Source: Pseudoneurospora amorphoporcata (Eukaryota; Ascomycota; Sordariomycetes; Sordariales; Sordariaceae). From it: a stretch of DNA of 28,027 bases. The notes beneath the pieces were generated by a model. The model was not told the origin of the DNA. It saw only the letters and a program-made list of their open reading frames with translations, and made no database searches. The stretch is from assembly GCA_033297205.1 (NCBI GenBank), contig MU859362.1:1-28027 (forward strand), given 5' to 3'. The position numbers and the translations under genes are program-made. Numbering within the stretch: the stretch's first letter is position 1; each line of letters begins with the position of its first letter. Shown piece by piece: positions 1-9,126 of the stretch.

Positions 1-93
1 TTCTGTGGAGACTAAGTTCCCCAGTGACCAGCCTACTATACTACTGAGTAGTACAGGGCAGTTACAAGGCACAGTACTAGCCACACGTTAACA
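1..93 (-). repeat. Copia-family LTR, truncated by window edge
   Basis: The last 55 or so bases, ending ...CACACGTTAACA, match the outer end of the solo LTR at 233-895, so this is the 5' end of another LTR of the same family read on the minus strand. Relative to the solo LTR it lacks about 30 bp just after the shared TTCTGTGGAG block, so it is a variant. The rest lies outside the window, so solo or full-length status cannot be judged. Confidence 0.75.
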
Positions 94-227
94 GACGTAT
101 TTCCGTTCCTATTATATTTTTTTCGTAATTTTATTAATATTTAAGTTAATTTTTATATCTATACTAATATTATTTAAATTGATGATATTCTCCTATGATA
201 TAGTTAAAGGCTGAATTAATATTCTTA
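94..227. other. AT-rich spacer between two LTRs
   Basis: No gene is visible. The stretch is mostly A/T with TTAA and TATA words, as expected from RIP-degraded DNA. Confidence 0.4.
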
Positions 228-232
228 ATTAA

Positions 233-514
233 TGTTTGCTACAATGCCCTAACTAGCCTAAGATAATAGTACTAGTATAGGGATGCTACAGTGAACTATG
301 CACTTGTAGCAGAGCGGAGCGGAAGTGGTGGTACGACAGCAGTGCTGCAGGAAGCAGCGTAGTTGCAGATACAATAAGAGTGTCGTAAAAGAGGTCTTAG
401 AGAGGACTCTGCTCTCAAGACAGAAGATTACAGTGAACTCTGCACTGTAGAAAACAACTTATTATAGTGAACTCTGTACTATAAGAAAAGACCGTATTGT
501 ATTGCTTGAGTGTC

Positions 515-546
<32 letters not shown>

Positions 547-895
547 AGGAGTGACTAACTAACAGAGAGGAGAGGTCTTTATATACATAAATGCTGAGTG
601 TCTGGAAGCTTCTAGAGTGTAGAAGTGCTTGTATAAGTACTATACTATAAAAGGAAAGAGTTGAATCTATGAGTTTCTGTTGCATTCTATAATGACAAAT
701 CAATCTAGGGAGAATGCTGAACAGGTTCGAGAATCCAGAACGCAGTGGTGAAACCTCTGTGTTCTAGTAGATTCTGTGGAGGCTGAGTTAACTAATTCTA
801 TAACGTAGAAGGAATAGTGTCCTCAGCAATCAGCCTTCTATACTACAAGGTAGTACAAGGCAGTTACAAGGCACAGTACTAGCCACACGTTAACA
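233..895 (-). repeat. Solo LTR of the Copia family with perfect TSD
   Basis: Read on the minus strand it starts TGTTAACGTG and ends AGCAAACA, matching the LTRs at 1995-2650 and 9890-10546. The 5-bp direct repeat ATTAA flanks it exactly (228-232 and 896-900), so it is a solo LTR left after LTR-LTR recombination of a full element. It keeps the intact TG...CA ends that the two other LTRs have lost (they end in TA). It contains a (CTTG)n run at about 514-545 and a TATATAAA box read on the minus strand at 578-585. Confidence 0.9.
509..546. repeat. (CTTG)n microsatellite inside the solo LTR
   Basis: About eight consecutive CTTG units. The equivalent place in the LTR at 1995-2650 carries a mixed AAGT/AAGC run (about 2362-2392), and the LTR at 9890-10546 has only about three CAAG units (about 10239-10252). 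The array length differs between copies. Confidence 0.85.
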
Positions 896-900
896 ATTAA

Positions 901-1006
901 TATTAATATTTTTAAATTGAGAAGGTCTAACTGTATAGTTACTATTGTTTATTTGTACGTGATCTACTTTTTTCCCCTATACAAAACCCTAACCCTGTCG
1001 TCTCAT
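901..1006. other. Spacer between solo LTR and S2 element
   Basis: No gene is visible. It contains one CCCTAACCCT word near 987-996, too short to be telomeric. Confidence 0.3.
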
Positions 1007-1391
1007 TGTTACGAACTTAAGCGAGTGGCACGAGCCAACCAAGTCACTAGAATACACAGAGGCGAGGTTATGTAATTATAAAGGCTAGTAAGATAGAAGA
1101 CTAGAAGGCTTACAAGCTAAGAGGGCTCACGTCGTGAGCTAGACTCTCTAAGTGAGCCAGGACAACATCAAGAGTCTAAGGATACTCGGGTCCTAGTCAA
1201 TAGTAGAGATATAAGAAGGCACTTAGAGAACCAGCTAGCAAGATAGTCCGATAGTAGTTAATTGATCTTTATTATTGAGATACGTATAATGCTACTATAC
1301 TTGTTGTAAACCTTTTAGCTTTACTAAATAGCACTGATAGTCTTTACTTTTAGTTATCCCACTTAGGTAGATCAGACTGCCGTTCGTCACA
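1007..1391 (+). mobile_element. S2 LTR-like element, copy 1
   Basis: Begins TGTTACGAAC and ends GTTCGTCACA (a 10-bp inverted end with one mismatch) and is flanked by the perfect 5-bp duplication CTCAT (1002-1006 and 1392-1396). It is 385 bp and has no credible coding capacity. TG...CA ends and a 5-bp TSD fit a solo LTR of a Gypsy-type retrotransposon or a miniature LTR element; no internal retroviral-type sequence is present. Related copies lie at 6719-7127 (same orientation) and 8627-9004 (opposite). Confidence 0.85.
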
Positions 1392-1396
1392 CTCAT

Positions 1397-1994
1397 CCCC
1401 GTCAGCACTAGTCCCGCGCGTACCGCGACCGCTAAGCTTCCAGATTTCAACCTATTACATATTCTGACCCTTATACAGTATACGTATCGCTGACAGCCAT
1501 GACAGTCACTAATAGCTGACAATCGCTAACAGTTGTGACAATCGCTAACAGCCGTAATAATTACTAATAGCTGATAATCGCTAATAGCAGTGACAATCGC
1601 TGACAGTTGTAATAGTCGTTGACAGTCGCTGGCAATTGGTAGCAATTGAGTGCGATTAAGATAGTTGCTCAATTAAGTACGATTGAATAATATACGTGTT
1701 ACGGCTTAGCCGGACATGTGCTAGATTACATAGTTACCTCTAGTCTTTCTCTCATATTATATAAGACTATCGCCTTTATCCTATGCAACTAGTTTCCTCT
1801 TCCTTCTTCATCTTTACTTATTTATTAATTACGTTAGATTATTCGTAACGACCACTTGAGATCTACGTGTTGTGATAGTACGACCGTATTGTACGACTAT
1901 GCTGCTAACTGCCCTATAAAGTACGCTGTAAAATACCTTGTAAAGTGCGATATAGGGGTGCGTATTTGGTCTGGGCATTGCGGTCTAATGTTAT
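1397..1994. other. Non-coding repeat-like spacer upstream of the Copia element
   Basis: No gene is visible. It holds a degenerate tandem array (1487-1631) and otherwise unassigned AT-leaning sequence; it is probably the body of an older repeat into which S2 and the Copia element inserted. Confidence 0.35.
1487..1631. repeat. Degenerate tandem array, unit about 17-19 bp
   Basis: Roughly eight imperfect copies of a unit like GACAATCGCTAACAGTTGT follow each other, with variants such as GACAGTCACTAATAGCT and AATAGTCGTTGACAGTCGCT. Most differences between units are C/T or G/A transitions, consistent with RIP acting on a once more regular array. Confidence 0.7.
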
Positions 1995-2650
1995 TGTTAA
2001 CGTATGGCTAGTACTGTGACTTGTAACTGCCTTGTACTACCTTGTAGTATAGAAGGTTGATTGCTGAGGACACTATTCCTTCTACGTTACAGAATCAGTC
2101 AACTCAGCCCACAGAATCTACTAGAATATAGAGGTTTTACTACTACGTTCTGAATTCTCGAACCTATTCAGCATTCTCCCTAGATTGATTTGTTATTATA
2201 GAATACAATAAAAGCTCATAGATTTAACTCTTTCCTTTTATAGTATAGTACTCTTATAAGCACTTCTACTAACTTATAGGAAGCTTCTACGCTCTGGAAG
2301 CTTTCAGACACTCAGCATTTATGTATATAAAGACCTCTCTTCTCCGTTAGTTAGTCACTTCTTAAGTAAGTAAGCAAGTAAGTAAGTAAGTATAGTTTAA
2401 GTAAATATAATATAGTCTTTTTTACAGTGCAGAGTTTACTGTAATCTTCTGTCTTGAGAGTAGAGTCTTTTCTAAGACCTCTTTTATAATACTTTTATTA
2501 TATTTGCAACTACGCCGTAACTACGCTGCTTCCTTTAGTATTGTTGTCGTACTACCGCTTCCGCTCCGCTCTGCTATAAGTGTATAGTTTATTGTAGCAT
2601 CCCTATACTAGTACTATCATTATAGGCTAGTTAGAGCATTGCAGCAAATA
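1995..2650 (+). repeat. 5' LTR of the Copia element
   Basis: 656 bp, from TGTTAACGTATGG to GCAGCAAATA; the terminal CA has become TA. It has a TATATAAA box at about 2324-2331 and an AAGT/AAGC tetranucleotide run at about 2362-2392. It lacks a segment of about 36 bp, bounded by repeats of GCAGAGTTCACT, that the right LTR and the solo LTR both carry. Confidence 0.9.
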
Positions 2651-2665
2651 GGTTATAAGCCCGGG
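2651..2665 (+). other. Primer-binding site, initiator tRNA-Met half-molecule type
   Basis: GGTTATAAGCCCGGG directly follows the LTR. Its complement resembles the anticodon stem-loop of eukaryotic initiator tRNA-Met (GGGCCCATAACC) except for two positions, both G-to-A on this strand as RIP would cause. Priming by the 5' half of tRNA-iMet is known for Drosophila copia; use of that mode here is inferred. Confidence 0.6.
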
Positions 2666-2822
2666 AAACAAGAATACCCGGATTCAGCCTATCGATTCGC
2701 GCTTCCAAGTCACGATCGATTCTCGACTCCTTGGCTCTGTACTACAAGCTACTCGACTGGAAATAGTACTGTACTATAGGTTACTTCTACTTATCCTCTA
2801 GCACTTCTATTATAGTGCTACA

Positions 2823-4161
2823 ATGGATTAACCAACGGAACTGATAGATTACACTACTGATCCTTCTGTACAATTCTCAAGCCTGAGCTTGTAAAGTTTA
2901 TAAGCTCAAATTTATAACTTTGAAGGCCAGCTCCAGCAAGTTATCTCGCTGCTCCAACATAACTTAATTGTTCAACACTCCCCTTAGGCTGAGCAGCCTT
3001 CTCAAGCTGAACAGCCTTCTCAAGCTAAACAGCCTCTTCAAACTCAGTCAACTCCTTAGCTTTCTTCACCTTCCTCGGAGCCTACTACAGCTCTAACGCT
3101 TTTAGCATACTCCAGAACTGATTTTAGTACTCTTACTACTAAAGAGCTTACTAAACAGTCACTACACCTTATTGAAAAAGAACGTCTTTCAGGACCTGAA
3201 AACTACAATCAATAGTATCAGGCTATTTCTATCTAGTTTGGGGCATTACGAATTTCTGAATTTCTAAAATACCCTGACCGAGTTAACGCCTTACTTTCTG
3301 ATCCTCAAAAGGCTACCTTATTATTAACTCTCCAGAATACTCTAAAATAGGGCTTCCTATTTATAATTGCTTTCGAAACGGACCTTGTAGAGGCTTATAA
3401 GCGACTACGTATGCAGTACGCTCCTAGCTAGTCAACGTTCCGAGACTCCTTGTATAAGGAATTTTATTTCCTTAAATTTGATAGATCTACTACTATAGTA
3501 GAATTCAACGCCAAATTCAACACCCTCGCGAGCCGACTTGTTGGCCTCGGCGTTAGAATAGCGGAAATCGACTAGATCAACTACTATTTTAACGTGCTTG
3601 AAAGTTACTTCTTTTAGTAGGTAGAGCGTTGTAGAAGTCTACTACGTTAAGAACAATGGCTCTATAATATAGAAGGCAAGATTATCAAACTAAGTCTTCT
3701 GTACTTCCAAGAAGATCTACTAGCTAAGACCCGGAATCTAACTACTACGACCTCTTAATAGCTTTTAGCATTGCACGCTGGCTATAAGAGAAATTATAGG
3801 TCGAATAATAATAAGGCCACCTATTAGAACCCTCAGTCTACTAAAAGGAAAGATCAAGACACTAAGCCCTTTAGCTAGCCATTTGCTAAGCCTACGAACT
3901 TCCAAGGCAAGCAGTAAGGTAAAGGCACTAAAAAGGAGGTTCAAGGAGAGTCCTTCAACATTGAAGGCACTGAGTAAATAGCTTCTAATGAAGCTTTTAC
4001 TATTAACTATAATCTTGAGTCTGGCACTATATTCGGAGCAGATAGTGACTCTGAATCCATAACTACTGAGGAAACTCCTAAATTCAACCACTTGACTATT
4101 AAAAATAATAGTCAATAGCTTTTTGATATTGGGTCTATAGTGCACATCTGCAACAACAAAA
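2823..4161 (+). pseudogene. Copia gag and start of protease, inactivated
   Basis: The frame opens at ATG 2823 and its third codon is already TAA. A short repeat AEQPSQ occurs about three times near 2987-3040. A Gag-like central part follows (fragments such as YNQ, EFLKYPDRVNALL, VEFNAKFNTLASRLVGLG), with many TAG codons in the same frame. The end contains the protease-like segment FDIGSIVHICNN near 4120-4158, equivalent to the D-S/T-G active site with Ile at the second position. The frame stops where S1 copy 1 is inserted. No zinc knuckle was recognised. Confidence 0.8.
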
Positions 4162-4166
4162 CTCTA

Positions 4167-4683
4167 TATGACAAGGGCTGTGATCAGGGCTTAGAACAGT
4201 AGTTTAATTCAGCTAATAAACTACTTTGGTCTCGAAAGCCTTATTGATCTTTCTCAACCTCTAGGAGATAGTTGGGCTTCAAGACCTTCTTATGCCAAAG
4301 GGAATCGGTACGTACTTGAGGTACGCATCAAGCCTTGTCGCCTGAGGCTTCAAGACATCTATCTAGCAGTCTACATACGTGTGGATCTTCCTGAATGCCT
4401 TCAATCATTCTTCATCTTCCTTTTGGCGCTGTCCTTCATCCGGGCGCTCTGCTTCTTGCTTAGTTGGCTGTGGTTGCTTTTAGGATGACCGTGGCCGAGG
4501 GCCCAGCCGTGGGTCCGGCCGGGGGTCTGGCCGAGGGTCTGGCCGCGGGTCCGGCCGAGGGTCCAGCTGAGGTAGGTGTTGTAGCCGGAGGCCACTGAGC
4601 ATCTTAAGGCTAATGCTAGGCGTTGAGGCTCTTTTGAGTCTTGCGATTCTAACCTCTGGACTGTAGGCAATGTCCGTGTGACA
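4167..4683 (+). mobile_element. S1 LTR-like element, copy 1, inside Copia protease
   Basis: Starts TATGACAAGG (family TGTGACAAGG) and ends GTCCGTGTGACA. The flanks CTCTA (4162-4166) and CCCTA (4684-4688) are a 5-bp TSD with one C/T transition. The Copia frame resumes right after it (FTDLQFFTTLG). It is 517 bp, with a GC-rich 12-bp tandem repeat at 4512-4571. It is non-coding apart from chance open frames. A solo LTR of another retrotransposon is the simplest reading. Confidence 0.85.
4512..4571. repeat. 12-bp GC-rich tandem repeat
   Basis: Five consecutive units of GGGTCYGGCCGN (variants GGGTCTGGCCGA, GGGTCCGGCCGA, last GGGTCCAGCTGA). It lies in S1 copy 1 and was not seen as an array in the other two S1 copies. 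Confidence 0.85.
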
Positions 4684-4688
4684 CCCTA

Positions 4689-6030
4689 TTTACGGACTTA
4701 CAGTTTTTTACTACGCTAGGAATTATAGGAACCGGAGGTGGCCTTGTTAAGCCACTAGGCGTTAGCACTGTGAAAATCGAATTCCTCACTGGCTACAAGG
4801 ATAATAAAGCAGTCTACAGTTCCGTATCCCTCACAAACACTCTCTATATTCCTAACTTCCCGTTGAACATAGTGAGTGGCTATAGGCTGTATGCCTTTGG
4901 AGGTACCTTAATTAAGGAAAAGCTATACACAGCCTCTCGGAAGCTATTAGTATTGCTAAACTTTTAGAACAACTACTAGTCTACGGGTCTACTTGACATT
5001 GTTATACTACTAAGAACAATGCCGATTCTAGTGATTCTGAAGCTGAAGAATCTGCTGAATTTATTATAGCTTTTGAAATTACAAAGGGGGTTATAGAGTC
5101 TCTAGCTCTGGATCCAACTTCCACAGCTCCTGAAATTTTAAAGGGGGTTTTAGAGTCTCCGGCTCCTACAACAGCTCTCAAGAAACCTTTTGAGGCGTTA
5201 ATTTAAGCTGCCTAGCTATGGCACGTCCGGCTCGGGCATATAAGCCTTGATCTTTTGAAAAAGACTACTCAAGTTACTAAAGGCATGCCTAACTTTTAAA
5301 AGGTACGCCCTGAAGACTTAGTTTGCAAGAGCTGTGATTCAGCCAAAATACTGCGCAGACCTTCCAGAAAGCCAGTAGCTGATCCACCGTTTGCTCTCGG
5401 GCGACTAGAGGAGGATATCTTTATTATTCGCCCTACGCCACTAAATAACAAGCCTTATGGTCTTATTGTAGTGGATCGGAAAACTCGCTTCAGACTCATT
5501 CAGCTTTTTAAGAACGAAAGACGAAGCTGCTATAGAGGTTCGATCTATTATTGAAACCTTCTACAATACTTATAAGCGGTACCCAGCTCAATTTTACTAC
5601 GATGGAGGTAAAGAAATTAGAAGCCTACTTCCGTACTTCACTGAAAAAGGCATCTTCTTCAGTGAATCTAGCCCTTACGCTCACTACTAAAACGGCCTAG
5701 CAGAATGCTCCATTCGGGTAATTTTGGACCGTCTTCGAGCTACTCTTATTACTTCAGGTCTACCCCCGACTCTTTGGTGTTACGTTATTAGCTCTGTGGT
5801 AGAGATTATTAACCGCACCGCTAATTCTACTAAGGAGCTCACTCCTTACCAGCTCTTCCTCGATGAATTGGTACCCTCACAGGCTCCTCACGTCCCTGAT
5901 CTTCAGAACTACAAAGCTATTGGCACCGAAATCATAGTGTTTATACCTTCTAAGAAACGTTCTGCAGGGCAAAAGCTACAGCTCAGAGGTACCAAAAGGA
6001 AGCTTTTAGCCGTTCTAGGGCACTAAACTT
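4689..6030 (+). pseudogene. Copia protease C-terminus, GAG-pre-integrase and integrase, inactivated
   Basis: Continues the protease (FTDLQFF...LGVSTVKIEFLTG). The HHCC zinc-binding region starts at 5219 (WHVRLGHISLDLL) and ends with CKSCDSAK near 5328-5351. The integrase core shows VVDRKTRF (first Asp, about 5468-5491), YDGGKEI (second Asp, about 5599) and YAHY*NGLAE (Glu near 5703), the D,D35E layout. The longest clean stretch is 5724-6026. Defects are multiple TAG codons plus a one-base frameshift near 5510, where the reading passes from FKNE to TKDEAAIEV in the next frame. It cannot yield an active enzyme. Confidence 0.85.
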
Positions 6031-6333
6031 ACTTGGTTCGGCTAGGCCAATGGCAGATAGTTCAAACGCCGTTTGTAAAATTCTATAAAGACTATAAGCT
6101 TTATCTTCAGGGTCCCAGAAACCCTACAAACTCCTTACAGCTTCCTGAAGTCCAAGAGGAAGAAGAATAGGAATATTCTGCAGAACCTCACAGGCTGACA
6201 ACACCTCTTGCAGAATCTTCTAAGCTTACAACACCTCTTATAAAGCCTCCCAAGCCTACGAATATCAAAGTCCATCTGCCACAAGCTTCTAAACAGTAGA
6301 AGGAAGAATTCTAAGTAGTGGATAATGATAATA
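6031..6333 (+). pseudogene. Copia integrase C-terminal / linker region
   Basis: The integrase frame breaks at 6024-6026, but readable fragments such as FYKDYKLYLQGP and an acidic run of Glu codons (about 6150-6170) continue to the S1 insertion. The region links integrase and RT in Copia polyproteins and is poorly conserved, so only its position supports the call. Confidence 0.55.
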
Positions 6334-6338
6334 ACGTT

Positions 6339-7319
6339 TGTGATAAGGGCTGTGATTAGAGTTTGAAATAGTAGTTCAAATTCAGCTAATAAACTTCTTT
6401 GGTCTCGAAGGCCTTGTTGATCTTCTCAACCTCTAGGAGAAGGTTGGGCTTTAAGGCCTTCTTATGCCAAACGGAATCGGCACGTTCTTGAGGTACGCAT
6501 CAAGCCTTGTCGCCTGAGGCTTCAAGGCATCTATCATACATATGGAACTTCCTGAATGCCTTCATCTATTCTCTATGTTCCTTTTGGCGTTGTCCTTCAT
6601 CCATACGCCTTGCTTCTTGTTTGGTTAGCTGTAGTTGCTTCTGGGAAGATTGGGATCGTCTCGAGATTGAGATCGTCTCGTGGTGCCTCATAAGCGTCTT
6701 CGGCACTTCCAGAGTTTGTGTTACGAACCTGAGCGGCACTAGAGTCGCCGAAGACCCGACCACTCACTGGTGATAACTAGTGTAATACTTGGGAGGCTAA
6801 GCATGGGCTAGAAGAGCGTATGCAGGTGCTCACTGACGTACGGGCTCACGGTGAGCTAACACTAGAGTAAGCCATCACACATTCTATAGGGTTCACGACC
6901 GCGTGAACATCCGAGGACAGATATCTCGCAGTAGGGCGAGGAGGTATAAAGGGACTACGGAAGAACTCAGATTGTCAGATAGTTCGACAGTAGTCAATTG
7001 ATCTTTATCACCGAGACACGTATAACGCTACCATACTTGTTGTGAACCTTTTGGCTTCACCAAACAGCACTGATAGTCTTTACCTTCAGCTATCCCACTT
7101 AGGCAGATCAGACTGCCGTTCGTCACAGTTTGGCTCGCTAGCCGGTAGCGTCGGAAGGAGTTCGGGTAAGCAGTGCTGATGGCCGAGAGTCCGGCCGAGG
7201 TGAGTTTAAGTCTTGCGGCCTGCGGCCGCCGGGCATTCATAAGGCTGATGCCAGGCGTTGAGGCTCTGCTAAGCCTCAGCAACCCTAACCTAAAACTGTG
7301 AGTAAATGTTTGTGTGACA
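6339..7319 (+). mobile_element. S1 LTR-like element, copy 2, between integrase and RT
   Basis: Starts TGTGATAAGG and ends TTTGTGTGACA, with the perfect 5-bp TSD ACGTT at 6334-6338 and 7320-7324. It is 981 bp, or about 567 bp once the nested S2 copy and its duplication are removed. The first 250 bp closely match S1 copy 1. Same orientation as the other two S1 copies. Confidence 0.9.
6719..7127 (+). mobile_element. S2 LTR-like element, copy 2, nested in S1 copy 2
   Basis: Starts TGTTACGAAC and ends GTTCGTCACA, flanked by the perfect 5-bp TSD GTTTG (6714-6718 and 7128-7132). It is 409 bp. Its right 150 bp align with 1240-1391 of S2 copy 1, differing mainly by C/T changes. It is the third level of nesting: Copia, S1, S2. 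Confidence 0.9.
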
Positions 7320-7324
7320 ACGTT

Positions 7325-8263
7325 ATGGACACTACTAAATTAGTAACTTATTTCGTTACTAAGGCAGCTACTGCTGTAAATTACAGTACTGTTACTACCA
7401 GCACTACGGAGCTTAATATTTTTAAATAGGCTCTAAAGCACCTATAGAAAGACTCCTAGCTGGAAGCCTCCTTCAATGAGTTACAATAGCTATTGACTTC
7501 TAAGACCTTTTATTTCACTAACCGTTCTAAAGCATTGAAGAACCCTATAACAAGCCGATGGGTCTTCAAAGCTAAAAAGAACTCACAAGGTTAAGTTGTT
7601 AAATACAAGGCTCGGCCTATAGTCAGAGGCTTTCAACAAGTACCTGAAGTCGATTTAATAGAGACTTTTGCCACTATAGCTACTCCTCCTACCTAGAGAG
7701 TTCTACTAGCTATAGCAGCTATGGAAGACTTAGAAATAGAGCAAATCGATTTCGTGGGAGCCTTCTTCAACGCTGGTGTGGACTTTGATAAAGGCTTATA
7801 TGAATATAGCCTTAGCAGCAAAAGTTCAAGAGCACTACTGAAACAATATGGCTGGGATCTTACCAAGGACCACGTTATACTATTAAAGAAGTCACTATAT
7901 AACTTAAAACAAGCTCTCTAAATAGAAGGTAGCTATACTAGTTAAAAGCCTCAGCTATAAGCCTTTAACTTCTGACTTAGCTACCTACTTCAACGAGCAA
8001 GATGGTATTTTTATCATTAGCTACGTAGATGACTGTCTCATAATCGGACCTTCTAAATAGAAGATCTAAGCTCTGAAGCAAAGTCTAGCTAAAGCCTATG
8101 ATATAGAAGACTTAGGTGCTGCTAAGTTCTTCTTAGGCGTTCAGATCGAACGTAACAGAGCTAAACGGCTACTATGGATTCACTAAGGAGCTTATATTAA
8201 AGAAGCTATCAAACACTTCAACCTCAGCACTCACGGTCCGAAGATACCACTCTCTTCAGAACT
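7325..8263 (+). pseudogene. Copia reverse transcriptase, inactivated
   Basis: Readable RT landmarks in order are SRWVFKAKKNSQG (about 7556-7594), KARPIVRGFQQ (7608-7640), ETFATIATPPT (about 7660-7694), the IEQIDFVGAFFNA motif holding the first catalytic Asp (about 7736-7774), and YVDDCLI (8022-8042) with the catalytic Asp pair. Stops at former Gln/Trp codons and a frame break just after 7921 inactivate it. The frame ends at ELT where S1 copy 3 is inserted. Confidence 0.88.
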
Positions 8264-8268
8264 CACAG

Positions 8269-9121
8269 TGTGACAAGGGCTGTATTCAGAGCTTGGGACA
8301 GTAGTTCAATTCAGCTAATAATTAACTTTAGTCTTGAAGGCCTTGTTGATCCTTTCAACCCTCAAGACGAGCGCTGAGTTCCCAGGCCTTCTTATACAAA
8401 TCTAGACTATTCTTCTGATCAATACATATAGGGTCCTTCCGGCCTGTCAAGGCCGCAAGGTATCCTTTTAGGTCGTCCTTGCTGACAGTGTTTCCTTCTG
8501 AGCCGTCTTAGCCAGTCTGATCCTTCTTGGTTAGTTTGGGTTGCTTCCAGTTGAAACTCGAGGGCCCGTTATCGCAGCCTAGCGCTAAGTGGTGATGAGA
8601 ACATTCGGACGTAATGTTCCGCCGGGTGTGACGAACGGCAGTCTGATCTGCCTAAGTGAGATAGCTGAAGGTATTAAACTATCAAAGTCGTTCAGTAAAG
8701 CCAAAAGGTTTACAATAAGTATAGTAGCGTTATACATGTCTCGGTAATAATAATCAATTAACTACTAGCGAACTATTTGACAATCTGAGTTCCCTACTCG
8801 TCTCTTTATATTGTATACTTCAGATGCTCCTTCGTAATATGGTGAGCCCAGCTTACCTCCATGGTCGTGGCTCACTCGTGCTGACCGTGAGCCTACCTTA
8901 CATTGTGAGCCTCTCCTAGGCCTATGGTCGTATAGCCTAACCTCTTTTTGGTAGCTTGTGTTCCTAGGCCTAGTTAGCCCGCGAACTCGCTTAAGTTCGT
9001 AACACTGAGGGAATAGGCTGTTCGTCCGCGGCCCTATTGACGCCTAAGGCACCTAGCCTAGCCTGGGTTAGGTGTGTAGCCTGGTGTCAAGCTGAGCAAG
9101 GGGTTATATGTCCGTGTAATA
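8269..9121 (+). mobile_element. S1 LTR-like element, copy 3, between RT and RNase H
   Basis: Starts TGTGACAAGG and ends GTCCGTGTAATA, the family end GTGTGACA with transitions. The flanks CACAG (8264-8268) and CATAG (9122-9126) are a 5-bp TSD with one CpA-to-TpA change. It is 853 bp, or about 470 bp without the nested S2 copy. Same orientation as copies 1 and 2, and the Copia frame resumes after it. Confidence 0.85.
8627..9004 (-). mobile_element. S2 LTR-like element, copy 3, nested in S1 copy 3 (reversed)
   Basis: On the plus strand it starts TGTGACGAAC and ends GTTCGTAACA, the reverse complement of S2 copies 1 and 2. The flanks CCGGG (8622-8626) and CTGAG (9005-9009) are consistent with a 5-bp TSD after two transitions. 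It is 378 bp. Confidence 0.8.
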
Positions 9122-9126
9122 CATAG

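Noticed and set aside
987..996. CCCTAACCCT word resembling telomeric repeat
   Set aside because: Less than two units long and inside a transposon nest; not evidence for a telomere or interstitial telomeric array.
1295..1522. Minus-strand open frame similar in translation to the one at 7028-7282
   Set aside because: The shared translated part (VTNGSLI-LSGI...) lies inside the right ends of S2 copies, so the similarity is that of the repeat, not of a conserved protein.
4401..4670. Minus-strand frame with GRT/GQT repeats
   Set aside because: It is the translation of the 12-bp GC-rich repeat in S1 copy 1; no domain.
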